From Maricaulis maris (lineage in GTDB: Bacteria; Pseudomonadota; Alphaproteobacteria; Caulobacterales; Maricaulaceae), in the NCBI RefSeq assembly GCF_003634045.1, contig NZ_RBIM01000009.1, forward strand, positions 27,898 to 91,897: a stretch of 64,000 bases of DNA, written 5' to 3'. Shown here piece by piece: positions 52,150-61,435 of this stretch (the first letter of the stretch is position 1; each line of letters opens with the position of its first letter). The position numbers and the translations under genes were made by a program. The notes beneath the pieces are model-generated. The model did no database searches. It saw nothing but the letters and a program-made list of their open reading frames with translations, and had not been told where the DNA came from.

Positions 52150-52752
52150 TTAGTATTTTTCGAAGCTTGGATTGTAGAATCGATCAGCAAACTCACCCAA
52201 GATGGATCGAGCTTCTCGCAGAGCGCGCAGTGCGCTCGCATTCGCGATTTCTGGAAGCGGCTTTCGGTCCTGCGCAATCGTTCCAATGACGCGCAGCAAA
52301 GTGGCGAATGACTCGCGGATCAGATCCAAGGTGTTTGGCTCACACCACAGATCGCCAAACTCGCGGCGGCGAACCTCGCCATGCCAGCGTGGATTTCGCG
52401 AGAACACGAGTGTTGTCTCCATTTTGAAAGAGACGCCATGTGCGATGTTGTGGCGGATAATGAAGCCGGATCGGGCAGCCTTGCACCAAGTCTCCAACAT
52501 GCTCTGCACGTCATCACCTGCTGCGTTGCCGACATGTTGTTCAAGCATTGCGATCAACTCGCTGATCGGTTTTCCGTCTGTTTTCGGTCGGATGCCTTTG
52601 GGATCAACACCATCAAGAAGCCAGATGGCGCGTTCAAGGTGCTATTCGATGTTCGCGGCAAAGACGATAATCGATGCCAGCTTCGTGGCGACGACTTGAT
52701 CCAGGGCCAACACAGCTTCGAGTTGTTCGGCTCGGCCAAATGCCTGCTTCAT
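52150..52752 (-). pseudogene. HEPN-motif protein, interrupted by an in-frame amber stop
   Basis: ATG 52752 overlaps the stop of the upstream PD-(D/E)XK gene by 4 bases (ATGA), so the start is firm. The frame reads MKQAFGRAEQLEAVLALDQVVATKLASIIVFAANIE, then TAG at 52644-52642 (codon 37), and continues in the same frame with HLERAIWLLDGVDPKG...SGFIIRHNIAHGVSFKMETTLVF to 52150, about 200 codons. RHNIAHG is the Rx4H motif of an HEPN ribonuclease. The continuity across the TAG suggests a nonsense mutation (CAG or GAG to TAG), or readthrough or translation restart at Met (MLEQHVG). No family name is recognised. Confidence 0.7.
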
Positions 52753-53798
52753 GAGGCGCTCCCCTGCTGCTTGACTGGAGTGTCTTGGTCCGCACGAGGT
52801 GACGGCCCTTTCGTGTTGACCTCTTCTTTCGGTAGGAAGCTTGGCCAGGTGTGCGGTTGCTGATGGAGTATGAGGTGTACTACCTTTTGCTCCAGGGCGC
52901 GTTCGAGTGCGCGTCCGAAATTGGTCATGTTGCTCACGACTGCGTCGCGTCTGATCGCGTGACGCCAATTGATTGTCGCACCTTGTGGGAGGTGCCAATG
53001 CAGGAGATGTGTCAGGGCCATGTGGCCGAACATCATGCCGTCATCATCGCCGGCAACGAAGCGAAGTTCGATATGCGTGTCGCTGTGTGATTGCTCCTCT
53101 GATAAATCCCAAGTCGTGAAGAGCGTCGTCACATCTGGGTCTAGGTGCTCAGCTGGCCTGCCCCCGGAGATCATGAAACCAACCTCGTCGATCCTCATTT
53201 GCCATTGTTCGGTCACCGTACCGTCGGTTTCTTGCCGGCTGACGAGTTCTTCCTTCTTGCAGCGAAAGCGCAGCCCCGCACCGGATGCGATCTTGTAAGA
53301 AACGTCTCCTGCCAAGATACCAAGCAGATTCTCCTTCATGGCGTCGCCGAACGTGATGTTGAAGTTCTTCTCTGCTTTGGTGAGGTGTTTGACTTCGAAC
53401 AGCACCCAGATGCCATGAAGCTTCCAGGCGATAAGTAAGGGCATGTTGACGAGCCGGGCGTAGGCGTGGAGACGGTCGAGATAGCGCGGCGTGAAGGAGA
53501 GCTTCGGTTTCGTCTTTGATTTCACTTCTATGAGGACGGGGCCGCCATGCTCGAACTCCGCCAATAGGTCTGGAACTTGATAGAAATTGCGAGAGGCCAC
53601 GGGCGCTTGATGCTGGTCAAGTTTGTGAACGAGGCGGGCTCGTCCGAGCCAGTTGCAGATGGCTGTGAACTCGTCCTCTGCTGGTAGGCCTTGGTCGAGC
53701 TGCCTGACCTTGTTCGCGATTGTCTTCGGATCCTCATCCCAACCGAGCTCGGAAAGGACCTCCTGAATCAACCGATCGCTATCGTCTGTCCCTGACAT
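52749..53798 (-). CDS. PD-(D/E)XK nuclease-fold protein, first gene of a two-gene module
   Basis: A 349-aa protein. The nuclease core is NFYQVPDLLAEFEHGGPVLIEVKSKTKPKLSF, with PD at about 93-94 and Glu-Val-Lys at about 110-112, followed by RLHAYARLVNMPLLIAWKLHGIWVLFEV. The C-terminal domain has no recognised match. It translates into the HEPN-motif gene through an ATGA overlap. A restriction or abortive-infection role is inferred from the fold, the partner and the position. Confidence 0.65.
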   Translation of the reverse strand: MSGTDDSDRLIQEVLSELGWDEDPKTIANKVRQLDQGLPAEDEFTAICNWLGRARLVHKLDQHQAPVASRNFYQVPDLLAEFEHGGPVLIEVKSKTKPKLSFTPRYLDRLHAYARLVNMPLLIAWKLHGIWVLFEVKHLTKAEKNFNITFGDAMKENLLGILAGDVSYKIASGAGLRFRCKKEELVSRQETDGTVTEQWQMRIDEVGFMISGGRPAEHLDPDVTTLFTTWDLSEEQSHSDTHIELRFVAGDDDGMMFGHMALTHLLHWHLPQGATINWRHAIRRDAVVSNMTNFGRALERALEQKVVHLILHQQPHTWPSFLPKEEVNTKGPSPRADQDTPVKQQGSAS

Positions 53799-53914
53799 CG
53801 GCGCGCCTTGGATTGTATGCTAAAGTCCGCGCTAAACACGGAGTTATCTATATCAAGCTTGCTTGCATTCCAATATCATATTAAAAACTCGGCTGGTAGA
53901 GCGGATTTTGAGAT

Positions 53915-54739
53915 ATGATACCTGAGCGCACCACCTCCTTGGCGGCCTATGTTGAAGAACTGGCGTCGAGTGGACGCATCAGCTTCACCCGCGAGGATGC
54001 GATGGAAGCCTTGGGTGTAAGCCATGGGGCGTTCCTCGACGCGGCCGCACGCCTCAAGAAGCGTGGTCATGTCGTCGTGCCGCGTCGAGGTTTCTACGTG
54101 ATCACGCCCACGCGGTATCTGAAGTGGGGTGCGCCACCGCCAAGCTGGTACATCGACGCCATGATGAAGGATGCAGAGAGGCCTTACTACGTGGCGCTTC
54201 TGAAGGCTGCAGAAGTCCATGGGGCGTCACACCAGGCAGTGATGGAGTTCCAAGTCGTAACCGATCGACAGTGGAAACCCATTCGGGCCGGGCGTTCCAA
54301 GCTCGCCTTCTATTTCCGCAAAGACATAGAGAGCATTCAGCAGGGTATCGAGCAAAGAAAGACCGATACCGGTTCGATGCGCGTGTCATCACCGGCTTTG
54401 ACCGCCTTGGACCTTGTGCGCTATCCACAAGCCAGCGGAGGCATCAGTCATGCGGCGGGTGTTCTCAACGAACTCGCCGCCCAAATTGACCCAGAACGCC
54501 TCGACGCGTTGGCCCCGAAGTTTGAGCGGTCTGTCGTCCAGCGCCTCGGATACATTCTCGAACACCTTGGACAGGAGGAGATAGCATCCAGTTTGGAGAG
54601 GCATCTTCGTAACGGCAATGTGCCGTGGGTCGAACTCGAACCTGGAGAAGCAAACGCAATCGCCTCCAGCGACGAACGAGAACGCAGCTCACGCTGGCAC
54701 GTTATTGTCCGCCGGCCAATTGAAGTCGACGAACAATGA
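53915..54739 (+). CDS. abiEi: AbiEi antitoxin (type IV toxin-antitoxin)
   Basis: A 274-aa protein with the winged helix LAAYVEELASSGRISFTREDAMEALGVSHGAFLDAAARLKKRGHVVVPRRGFYVIT and the AbiEi C-terminal domain (ALLKAAEVHGASHQAVMEFQVVTDRQWKPIRAGRSKLAFYFRKDIE). It overlaps the AbiEii gene by 4 bases. It represses the operon and antagonises the toxin. It is divergent from the PD-(D/E)XK gene across 116 bp. Confidence 0.9.
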   Translation: MIPERTTSLAAYVEELASSGRISFTREDAMEALGVSHGAFLDAAARLKKRGHVVVPRRGFYVITPTRYLKWGAPPPSWYIDAMMKDAERPYYVALLKAAEVHGASHQAVMEFQVVTDRQWKPIRAGRSKLAFYFRKDIESIQQGIEQRKTDTGSMRVSSPALTALDLVRYPQASGGISHAAGVLNELAAQIDPERLDALAPKFERSVVQRLGYILEHLGQEEIASSLERHLRNGNVPWVELEPGEANAIASSDERERSSRWHVIVRRPIEVDEQ

Positions 54740-55617
54740 TCCCCGAGACGAACATCACCGCCTGGAGTCTGACGGCGCCTTGGGCTGAGCCGAGGCAGGT
54801 TGAGCAGGATCTGATCATCTCGCGAGCGCTCGTGGAGATTTTCAATCACGATCTCCTAGGACCTGAGCTGAGGTTCCGAGGTGGTACGGCTCTCAACAAA
54901 GTGATCTTTCCGGAACCGTTACGGTATTCCGAAGACATTGATCTCGTCCGGACGACCGCAGGGCCTATCGGCCCCATTCTTGATGCTATGCGAGATGTGC
55001 TGGAACCTTGGTTAGGGCAAGCGAATTTTGCGTCGAGCCAAGTTGCTCCGAAGTTGCGCTTTCGTGTGCCAGCCGAGGATGACCCTGAAGCGCAGATTCG
55101 TCTGAAGGTCGAGATCAACATTTCAGAGATCGAAGCCTTCGATCCACCGGCTTCAATCCCCTATGCCGTTCAGAATCCGTGGTTCACGGGAAGTACGACC
55201 ATAGCGTCCTTCTCCGCGGAAGAGCTTCTGGCGACGAAGCTACGTGCGTTGCTACAACGCGATAAAGGACGCGATCTTTTCGATCTCGATCATGCGCTCG
55301 ATGCGCTTCCCGATTTGGACATCGAACGGGTCGTCGCGCTTTTTGTGCGCTATCTTGATCAGCAAGGTCAGGCCATCTCCCGGGCTGAGGCAGAACAGCG
55401 GATGCTCGCGAAATTCGCGCGACCAGACCTTTTGGGAGATATCCGTGCGCTACTCACCCCCGATCGTGCTGATGCACTTGATGCTGCTGCCGGTCGCGCC
55501 GCATTTGTAAGGGTATTTGGCGAGATGGTAACGCGTTTACCAGGCCAGCGTTGGGCCAAGACCGACGACGTAGCTCAGCAGTTGGGCCTATCGGAAATTG
55601 TCGAGAGTTCAGCTTAG
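54736..55617 (+). CDS. abiEii: AbiEii nucleotidyltransferase toxin
   Basis: A 293-aa nucleotidyltransferase. The core is LGPELRFRGGTALNKVIFPEPLRYSEDIDLVRT (GG motif and Asp-x-Asp as DID), and the conserved C-terminal FSAEELLATKLRALLQRDKGRDLFDLDHAL. AbiEii blocks growth on phage infection by modifying tRNA or another target. Start ATG 54736 overlaps AbiEi. This is a canonical AbiE pair, unlike the AbiEi-like gene at 46745. Confidence 0.9.
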   Translation: MIPETNITAWSLTAPWAEPRQVEQDLIISRALVEIFNHDLLGPELRFRGGTALNKVIFPEPLRYSEDIDLVRTTAGPIGPILDAMRDVLEPWLGQANFASSQVAPKLRFRVPAEDDPEAQIRLKVEINISEIEAFDPPASIPYAVQNPWFTGSTTIASFSAEELLATKLRALLQRDKGRDLFDLDHALDALPDLDIERVVALFVRYLDQQGQAISRAEAEQRMLAKFARPDLLGDIRALLTPDRADALDAAAGRAAFVRVFGEMVTRLPGQRWAKTDDVAQQLGLSEIVESSA

Positions 55618-55720
55618 CGCAGCAGATCTTCAAATCACAAGTAGAACAAGGCCCTGCCAAGCATTATTATAAGGTGGCGGAGCCAAATCAAACCCTAGCG
55701 AAATGAGAAGTTGAAGGCAG

Positions 55721-58021
55721 ATGAGCGGTGAAAATCTGAAACTAAACTTCGCTTCGGTGAGCTTAAGTGGCGATACAGAAATTCACGTAGGATTTCGCCC
55801 ATTCGAATCGGACATTTTGAGTTCGCTTCGAAAAGAGTTTGGTGAAACGCATGTTTTTCGTACGGACAGAGAAAACGATACGATCATCGACATTCCCGTT
55901 GCGCAAGGCGCAGAGCCGTTGAGCGACAAAACGATGGAGATTGATCTTCAAGAAACGCATTGGCACTGGGCGGCCCTGCTCAATGCGGCGCTAATAAGAA
56001 CCTTCTCGGGAAAACGCGAGATTGCTCGTGACTTTCCCGTTGAAGTGCTCGGTAGCGCTCAGAGAAACTTCATTAGTCACGGCGAGTTGCCCGAATGGGT
56101 GCAAAAGCGTTCGCTACTTGAGTTTACGCCCAGAACGATTTTTGGATCCGATGGTCAACCACAATTTGGTCTGTTGTGCGATGCGAGAGTCCGGAACCTT
56201 CTTCTTGCCACCTGCGATCAACTTATCAAGGTGGGGATCTCACCTATCGGTAGATATGTGCTCATCGACCACCCTCCTATCGATCCACGGCTGGGGCTGC
56301 GCCCTCAAACGGTAGGGCGCGTAGCTTCGATATCAGATGGGCAGTTGGTCTTGGAAGATCACCGTGAAGGCTTTGACACGGTCGAGGCGTCTCGAGCTCG
56401 ACTGTCTGGGAGCAAAGTAGATTTCGACTGGTGTGTGCGCACCCTCCTTGGCGGCGAAGCGGATAGAGTGCTGAACGATGCAAAGCTCGCTACAAGTCAG
56501 CTGCATTCGGGCCCGGGGCGTCTCAGAATGATCGAAGAAACGTTGGGTTTCCTACGTGATCAATCCATGGAAGCAGTACCAGGCGTCCAATTTGAGATTT
56601 CCGAGCTGCTCGACTCAAAGTCGCCGTCATTTCCAATGCGCGAATTGATAAAGAAGCCTGCGCTTGTATTCGATCCATCGGGAACACGTACCGACAGTTG
56701 GAACGAGCGCGGAATAAAGGCGAACGGGCCCTATGATCAACGCACTTTCACGCCCAAGAAGCTAAACATCGCCGTCATCTGCCAAGCTCGATATGAAGGC
56801 CAAGTAGAAACATTTGTCGCTAAGTTTCTTGAGGGCATGCCTGATATTAAGACCGGGCGCCGAGGACGAGAGCAGGCTCGATATGGCGATGGTTTTTTAC
56901 GCCGGTTCCAGCTTGAGAAGGCCAATGTTCAGACGTTTACTGCTAGGTCGCCTACGTTAAATGGATACGAGGAGGCTTGCACCGCAGCGCTTGCACACGC
57001 CGCAGATACGGGCATCCAGTGGGATTTAGCACTGGTTCAAGTCGAGGAAGACTTCAAAGCGCTCCCTGGTAACCAAAACCCATATTTTGGCTCTAAGGCG
57101 GTGTTGTTGAAGAATCACGTTGCTGTTCAGAGCTTCCGATTGGAAACGATGAGCCAACCCGCAGCAGGTTTAGTATTTACGATGAACCAAATGAGCCTTG
57201 CTTGCTATGCGAAGCTTGGTGGTCGTCCATGGCTTTTGGGTGCCGAGCAGACGGTTGGTCACGAACTCGTCATTGGCGTGGGCTCGCACGTTGCGACCAC
57301 TAGCAGGATCGGCGGGGGCGCTCGCCAAGTCGGTATCACAACAGTTTTCTCAAGTGATGGCGGATATCACCTTAGTGAACGAACAAACGTGGTTCCCTTT
57401 TCCGAATATACCTCCGCATTGACCGAAACTTTGAAGAGAACAATTATCAGGGTCAGAGATCAGGACAATTGGAAGAACACAGATAGGGTTCGTCTGATTT
57501 TCCACATGTTCAAGCCAGCGAAGGATGTAGAAGCAGAAGCAATCAAGGCCGCAGTCGAGGGGCTGGAGCTGGACAACGTTACATATGCCTTTGTTCACAT
57601 CGCTCCGACCAATCCTTTCGTGCTTTTTGACACGGACCAGAAAGGGGAGCCTCCGTGGGCTCAACAAAAAAAAGGGATTTTGGGACCGTCGAGGGGAATG
57701 CATCTAAAGCTTGGCGACTATGAATCGCTTGTCGTTTTCGCAGGCGCCTCCGAACTCAAACAAGCAACCGATGGCATGCCACGAGCTTGCTTGCTCAAAC
57801 TGCATCGCAATTCCACATTTCGAGATATGACCTATCTTTCACGACAGGCATTCGATTTTACTGCACATTCGTGGCGAATAATGTCACCAGAGCCATTCCC
57901 AATCACGATCAAATACTCAGACCTGATTGCTGAGAGGCTGACCGGACTGAAGCAGATTGAAAGTTGGGATGATGATGCCGTGAAGTTTCGCGATATCGGC
58001 AGAACGCCCTGGTTCCTATAA
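55721..58021 (+). CDS. Long prokaryotic Argonaute, probably inactive (long-B like)
   Basis: A 766-aa pAgo. The N-terminal and L1 region includes FGLLCDARVRNLLLATCDQLIKVGISPIGRYVLIDHPP (150-186). A MID domain (KKPALVFDPSGT...KKLNIAVICQARYEGQVETF) leads to the PIWI domain, with YAKLGGRPWLLGAEQTVGHELVIGVGSHVATTS (496-528). The first catalytic Asp is replaced: VIGVGSHV has Gly521-Ser522 where active pAgos have Asp. The later FVLFDTDQK and PFPITIKYSDLIAERL fit the PIWI end. Length matches RsAgo-type long-B proteins, which act with a separate effector. The nuclease gene overlaps its stop by one base (TAATG). Confidence 0.85.
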   Translation: MSGENLKLNFASVSLSGDTEIHVGFRPFESDILSSLRKEFGETHVFRTDRENDTIIDIPVAQGAEPLSDKTMEIDLQETHWHWAALLNAALIRTFSGKREIARDFPVEVLGSAQRNFISHGELPEWVQKRSLLEFTPRTIFGSDGQPQFGLLCDARVRNLLLATCDQLIKVGISPIGRYVLIDHPPIDPRLGLRPQTVGRVASISDGQLVLEDHREGFDTVEASRARLSGSKVDFDWCVRTLLGGEADRVLNDAKLATSQLHSGPGRLRMIEETLGFLRDQSMEAVPGVQFEISELLDSKSPSFPMRELIKKPALVFDPSGTRTDSWNERGIKANGPYDQRTFTPKKLNIAVICQARYEGQVETFVAKFLEGMPDIKTGRRGREQARYGDGFLRRFQLEKANVQTFTARSPTLNGYEEACTAALAHAADTGIQWDLALVQVEEDFKALPGNQNPYFGSKAVLLKNHVAVQSFRLETMSQPAAGLVFTMNQMSLACYAKLGGRPWLLGAEQTVGHELVIGVGSHVATTSRIGGGARQVGITTVFSSDGGYHLSERTNVVPFSEYTSALTETLKRTIIRVRDQDNWKNTDRVRLIFHMFKPAKDVEAEAIKAAVEGLELDNVTYAFVHIAPTNPFVLFDTDQKGEPPWAQQKKGILGPSRGMHLKLGDYESLVVFAGASELKQATDGMPRACLLKLHRNSTFRDMTYLSRQAFDFTAHSWRIMSPEPFPITIKYSDLIAERLTGLKQIESWDDDAVKFRDIGRTPWFL

Positions 58022-59202
58022 TGCAATTGACCGAGCTTAAGTCTGCACTTGATATCTCAGAGTCGGATTACTCCGCATTACCTGTTCACGTCGCCGGTTT
58101 CTGTGCATTTTTGATCAAAAGCGATCGAGCGATGCTTCCATCTCTCTTCCGACCAGACGAAGAGGCGGATGAGGACGTCGCGGCGTATCCTCGAGTGGCG
58201 TGTATTGGGTATGCGCTTGCCGCAGGCTTAGTGTCCGATAATGATCTGGCGTCTTTTCGACAGGGATTTGAGCATCTATCTGGTCGAACCTTTTTCGCCG
58301 AGGGGAGAGTTCCGAGATTTGAGATCGATGGATTTGCTTTACTGGGCGTGGCGCTCGGTGCGCAGACGGCCGGGATAGCTGAAGACCAGCTAGGCTGGTT
58401 TGTTCAACTTTTAGCCAGATCAGCAACAACAGTTCCCCAGGACGAGTGGGAGTATGGGCTGGTCAAAGCTGCTCAAGTCCTACTCGGTGTCGAAGCTTGG
58501 GGCGCTGTCGCTGACGTCTTATTCAGGGTTGCTGTGCAGGCAGCGTTGAATCAGGATTGTGATGCCAATGACAGGCAACTTGCTTGGGAGAGAGCAGTCA
58601 ATCTTGTTGGAGAGACCGCTCTCCCGAAATTGGCCGCTGCTCGATCTGTTTTTGACTCTTGTGTTGAAGCGCTTTCACGCATGCCTGTGCATGGAGCAGG
58701 CTTCCCAGAACTTGTGTCTCTTTTGGACGAAGTGCGGGATGCGATGTCCCATTGGACGTACGAGACGAAGCCGCGCGTCAAAGGCGTTTTGCCACAGCAG
58801 TGGGAAGTTGATCATGAGTATCACGTGCAGAATTTGCTTTGGACTGTGTTGAGGCCAGTCTTCAAGGACCTTGTCGATGAGCAGTCTCTCCCAAAGCTCG
58901 GGCACACGACTCCTCGGTATGATCTCGGAGTACCTTCTCTACAGACCATCATCGAAGTAAAATTCATGCGCCGCGCTGGACCAGCTGAGTGCCGCAAAAT
59001 CACGCAGGAAATTGCAGCAGACCGCTCACTCTATTTGGGCGACAGGACTGGCTATGAGAGACTTGTTGCGTTCATCTGGGACGATTGTCGGCAAACAGAG
59101 GAATATGCGACCCTCCAGATGGGTCTTGAAAGCTTAGACGGAATTGAGAAAGTTATCATTCTTCCAAGACCGTCAAGAATGGAACGATCTGAGCAATCGT
59201 AG
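58021..59202 (+). CDS. Argonaute-associated effector nuclease (PD-(D/E)XK)
   Basis: A 393-aa protein whose start overlaps the pAgo stop by one base. The N-terminal two thirds are helical with no known match. The C-terminal nuclease core is TPRYDLGVPSLQTIIEVKFMRRAGPAECRKITQEI, with Asp, then Glu-Val-Lys; VAFIWDDC follows as the last strand. The arrangement matches long-B pAgo-associated nucleases (AgaN-like), which degrade DNA when the pAgo detects invader nucleic acid and so act by abortive infection. The identification is from organisation and motif. Confidence 0.7.
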   Translation: MQLTELKSALDISESDYSALPVHVAGFCAFLIKSDRAMLPSLFRPDEEADEDVAAYPRVACIGYALAAGLVSDNDLASFRQGFEHLSGRTFFAEGRVPRFEIDGFALLGVALGAQTAGIAEDQLGWFVQLLARSATTVPQDEWEYGLVKAAQVLLGVEAWGAVADVLFRVAVQAALNQDCDANDRQLAWERAVNLVGETALPKLAAARSVFDSCVEALSRMPVHGAGFPELVSLLDEVRDAMSHWTYETKPRVKGVLPQQWEVDHEYHVQNLLWTVLRPVFKDLVDEQSLPKLGHTTPRYDLGVPSLQTIIEVKFMRRAGPAECRKITQEIAADRSLYLGDRTGYERLVAFIWDDCRQTEEYATLQMGLESLDGIEKVIILPRPSRMERSEQS

Positions 59203-59345
59203 CATCATTTGTCCGAAGCATGTAGCAGACATCGGGCAACCGGATTGATCAAATACAGAGTGCTAACCGTCATATCTGACAGATAGATTTGGTTTGGCCG
59301 TCAAATATGGCAGTTAGCGGACCGACGAGGAGTGATCGAAAGCAA

Positions 59346-60671
59346 TCATTGGGTGCATGGCCGTGCTTCGTTCAAAATCTCGTTGATTGCGCTCTGTCGG
59401 GACTGCCGATCCAGCGTGTAGGTGTTCCGTCTGAACTCTACGCCTTCAAGCAAAGCCTTCACGTAGCCGGACACAGTGTCTGCGGCCATGATCAGTGTAG
59501 AATCGAGCGTGTGGACGTATTTGCTCGTGACTGATCCTTTGGCATGACCGATCAGCGCGGCGATCGTGATCTCTGTGAAGCCCAGGTCGTTCGCGATGCT
59601 CGCGAAGCTGTGTCGCAAAACGTGAGGGGTTACGTCCCAAAGCGGCGTGTCCTTGAACATTTTCTTCCAACTCTGTGGGAAGTTCCCGACGGCGTTGTCC
59701 AAGCCCTTGCCGGGGAATACATACGTGCCTGCCCGCCGCTTTCGTTCGTCTTCGAGATACTCGATAACAGGCAATCCGACAGGACGAACGGAAGACCCCT
59801 CCTTGCTATCGATCAGCCGCAGGCAGCTACCCTCAAGATCGACCTCGCTCCATTTGAGATTTATGATTTCTCCGCGACGGCAGCCAGTCAGCGCGATCAG
59901 CCTGAGGATGTCGGCGTGTATGCGGTAGTGGTCGCTCTCCTGCGCCTCGCGAAGAATGCCGCCTAGAACCCGATACTCGGCTTCGCTGAGCCGGCGGTCG
60001 CGGACCTGATATTTCGGTTTGCGGAGGCCATGCGTGGGATTGTGCTCGATCACCCCGGCCTCGACCGCGTAAGAAAAGATGCCGCCAAGCAGGCCCATAG
60101 TCCGGATCGCGGTTCCGCGACCGCCGCGAACGATGGCCTTGCCGCGCAGCTTTTCGGTTTTCATGGTCACGCGTGTCTTGCCGGCGATGATGTCCTTCAT
60201 CAGGTTATTCATGTCCGGCTTGGTGATGTCCCGCACACGTCGCGTCCCAAGAAGAGGAATGATGTGCCTGCGGATACGGCCGACATCGGTGGCGATGGTG
60301 GTATCCTTCTTCGGCCGTCCGCCTTTCCCCAGAATGAGGCCAGCTTCCATGTCAGCGATGTACTGTTCGCAGAGCTGCTTGATGGTAAGCGCCTTCCGGT
60401 CTTCTTCCCGTTCTTCGGCGGGGTCGTCACCATGAGCGACCCGGCCAAGTTGCGCTTTCGCTTCACGACGCGCGGTCTCCGGGGTCCATACGCCATGGAG
60501 GCCTATCGTATAGCGACGCGAACGTCCTCTGGATCGATACTGAATCACATAGCTTCTCTTCCCGGATGCGAAGACGCGCAGACCAAACCCAGGGAGGTCA
60601 TCATCCCAAATGACGTAATCTTTGGTGCCTGTTTCAGCCGTATCGACGACCCGCTTGGTGATCTTCGCCAT
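59346..60671 (-). CDS. int: Tyrosine integrase of the ICE
   Basis: A 441-aa integrase starting at ATG 60671 (MAKITKRVVDTAETG). The arm-binding N-terminus has DDDLPGFGLRVFASGKRSYVIQYRSRGRSRRYTIG (DUF4102 type). The catalytic residues are Arg265 (TGCRRGE), His350 and Arg353 (HVLRH), His376 (GHAKG) and Tyr385 (KYVHT). It is the last element gene before attR, transcribed toward the interior. The CGTAAGCA pair lies just upstream of its start. Confidence 0.96.
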   Translation of the reverse strand: MAKITKRVVDTAETGTKDYVIWDDDLPGFGLRVFASGKRSYVIQYRSRGRSRRYTIGLHGVWTPETARREAKAQLGRVAHGDDPAEEREEDRKALTIKQLCEQYIADMEAGLILGKGGRPKKDTTIATDVGRIRRHIIPLLGTRRVRDITKPDMNNLMKDIIAGKTRVTMKTEKLRGKAIVRGGRGTAIRTMGLLGGIFSYAVEAGVIEHNPTHGLRKPKYQVRDRRLSEAEYRVLGGILREAQESDHYRIHADILRLIALTGCRRGEIINLKWSEVDLEGSCLRLIDSKEGSSVRPVGLPVIEYLEDERKRRAGTYVFPGKGLDNAVGNFPQSWKKMFKDTPLWDVTPHVLRHSFASIANDLGFTEITIAALIGHAKGSVTSKYVHTLDSTLIMAADTVSGYVKALLEGVEFRRNTYTLDRQSRQSAINEILNEARPCTQ

Positions 60672-60700
60672 GGTTCCAGTCCCTGCCGGACCCGACTTCG

Positions 60701-60719
60701 CGTAAGCACCACGTAAGCA
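60701..60719 (+). repeat. Right arm-type repeats, CGTAAGCA twice
   Basis: CGTAAGCA occurs at 60701-60708 and 60712-60719, 11 bp apart, 30 bases upstream of the integrase start. The pair has the same spacing and orientation as the one at 7248-7266 near the other end. Such sites are probably bound by the integrase and may also make it self-regulated. Confidence 0.6.
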
Positions 60720-60849
60720 CTTGGCGGCAAATTCGGGCGTATTCTCGGATAGAGACTTCGGAGAGCGGATTCTGAAAATCAATGTTTTTCAGGTGGTTAT
60801 CGTGCTCTGGCGTGCCCTATCGCGCATTTCGGATAGGGCAATGAACCAG

Positions 60850-60859
60850 CTCCGAAGGC
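60850..60859 (+). repeat. Right attachment core (attR)
   Basis: CTCCGAAGGC, the second copy of the ten-base core. It lies 179 bases upstream of the integrase start and at the start of the tRNA 3' half. The gap between integrase and core holds the arm repeats and nothing else recognisable. Confidence 0.9.
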
Positions 60860-60894
60860 AGAGGTCAGAGGTTCGAATCCTCTTGGGTGCGCCA
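60850..60894 (+). pseudogene. 3' half of host tRNA-Arg(CCG)
   Basis: It holds the anticodon loop, stem GGCAG, variable loop, T-arm (AGAGGTTCGAATCCTCT), acceptor TGGGTGC, discriminator G and CCA at 60892-60894. It has no 5' half beside it, so it is not a functional gene. It completes the fragment at 7105. Confidence 0.93.
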
Positions 60895-61183
60895 TTTCTT
60901 GTTGGACGTCACAAGTCGTTGGACAAAGTCCAAGAAGCTTGGACAAACCAAGCTGGAAAGCGTCGGGGTTCATGATCCAAGTGGATCGTTTGTGTGTTCA
61001 AAAGGGCCACGACAAGGTCGACAGCCCTGATCTGCTGTACGATCATTTGGCCGCATTGACTTCTTGCCAACACCTAGCATCCGCTTTGGCTTAGGAGGGG
61101 TCATAACCTGTCGGCTGAGTTCTGTATTCGGCGGATGTCTGAATTGTCCGGTTCACCGCACAAAGCGCATGATGTGCCGTACT

Positions 61184-61435
61184 CTAACACCCAAGCCGAC
61201 GAGCGCGGGGAGGCCACCCTGCTGCACAGCACGCATCGCCCTCCTGAATAGGCGGGCACGGTACGGTTCCAAAGGAGCAGAAGACGCAGCAATCGCCCGG
61301 CTTCGGTTTCAGCAGCGTGCTGCATGACGGACAGTCCCAGAAGTACTGGCAGGCGTTCGTCGGCATCTCCAAATTGGCGTGTATGCTGCCACAATGGGGA
61401 CAGGTGAGTGTTGATTTGAGTTGGATATCAACCAT
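61184..61435 (-). CDS. GDCCVxC-motif protein (metal-resistance associated)
   Basis: An 83-aa cysteine-rich protein. CPHCGSIHANLEMPTNACQYFWDCPSCSTLLKPKPGDCCVFCSFGTVPCPPIQ has two CxxC pairs and the GDCCVxC signature, which is often found next to mercury or arsenic genes. It probably binds a metal ion. It overlaps the membrane gene upstream by 8 bases and is in the same direction as the merT-like gene. Confidence 0.85.
   Translation of the reverse strand: MVDIQLKSTLTCPHCGSIHANLEMPTNACQYFWDCPSCSTLLKPKPGDCCVFCSFGTVPCPPIQEGDACCAAGWPPRARRLGC

Noticed and set aside
52202..52863. Overlapping plus-strand frames (165 and 160 aa)
   Set aside because: They are antisense to the interrupted HEPN gene and the end of the PD-(D/E)XK gene.
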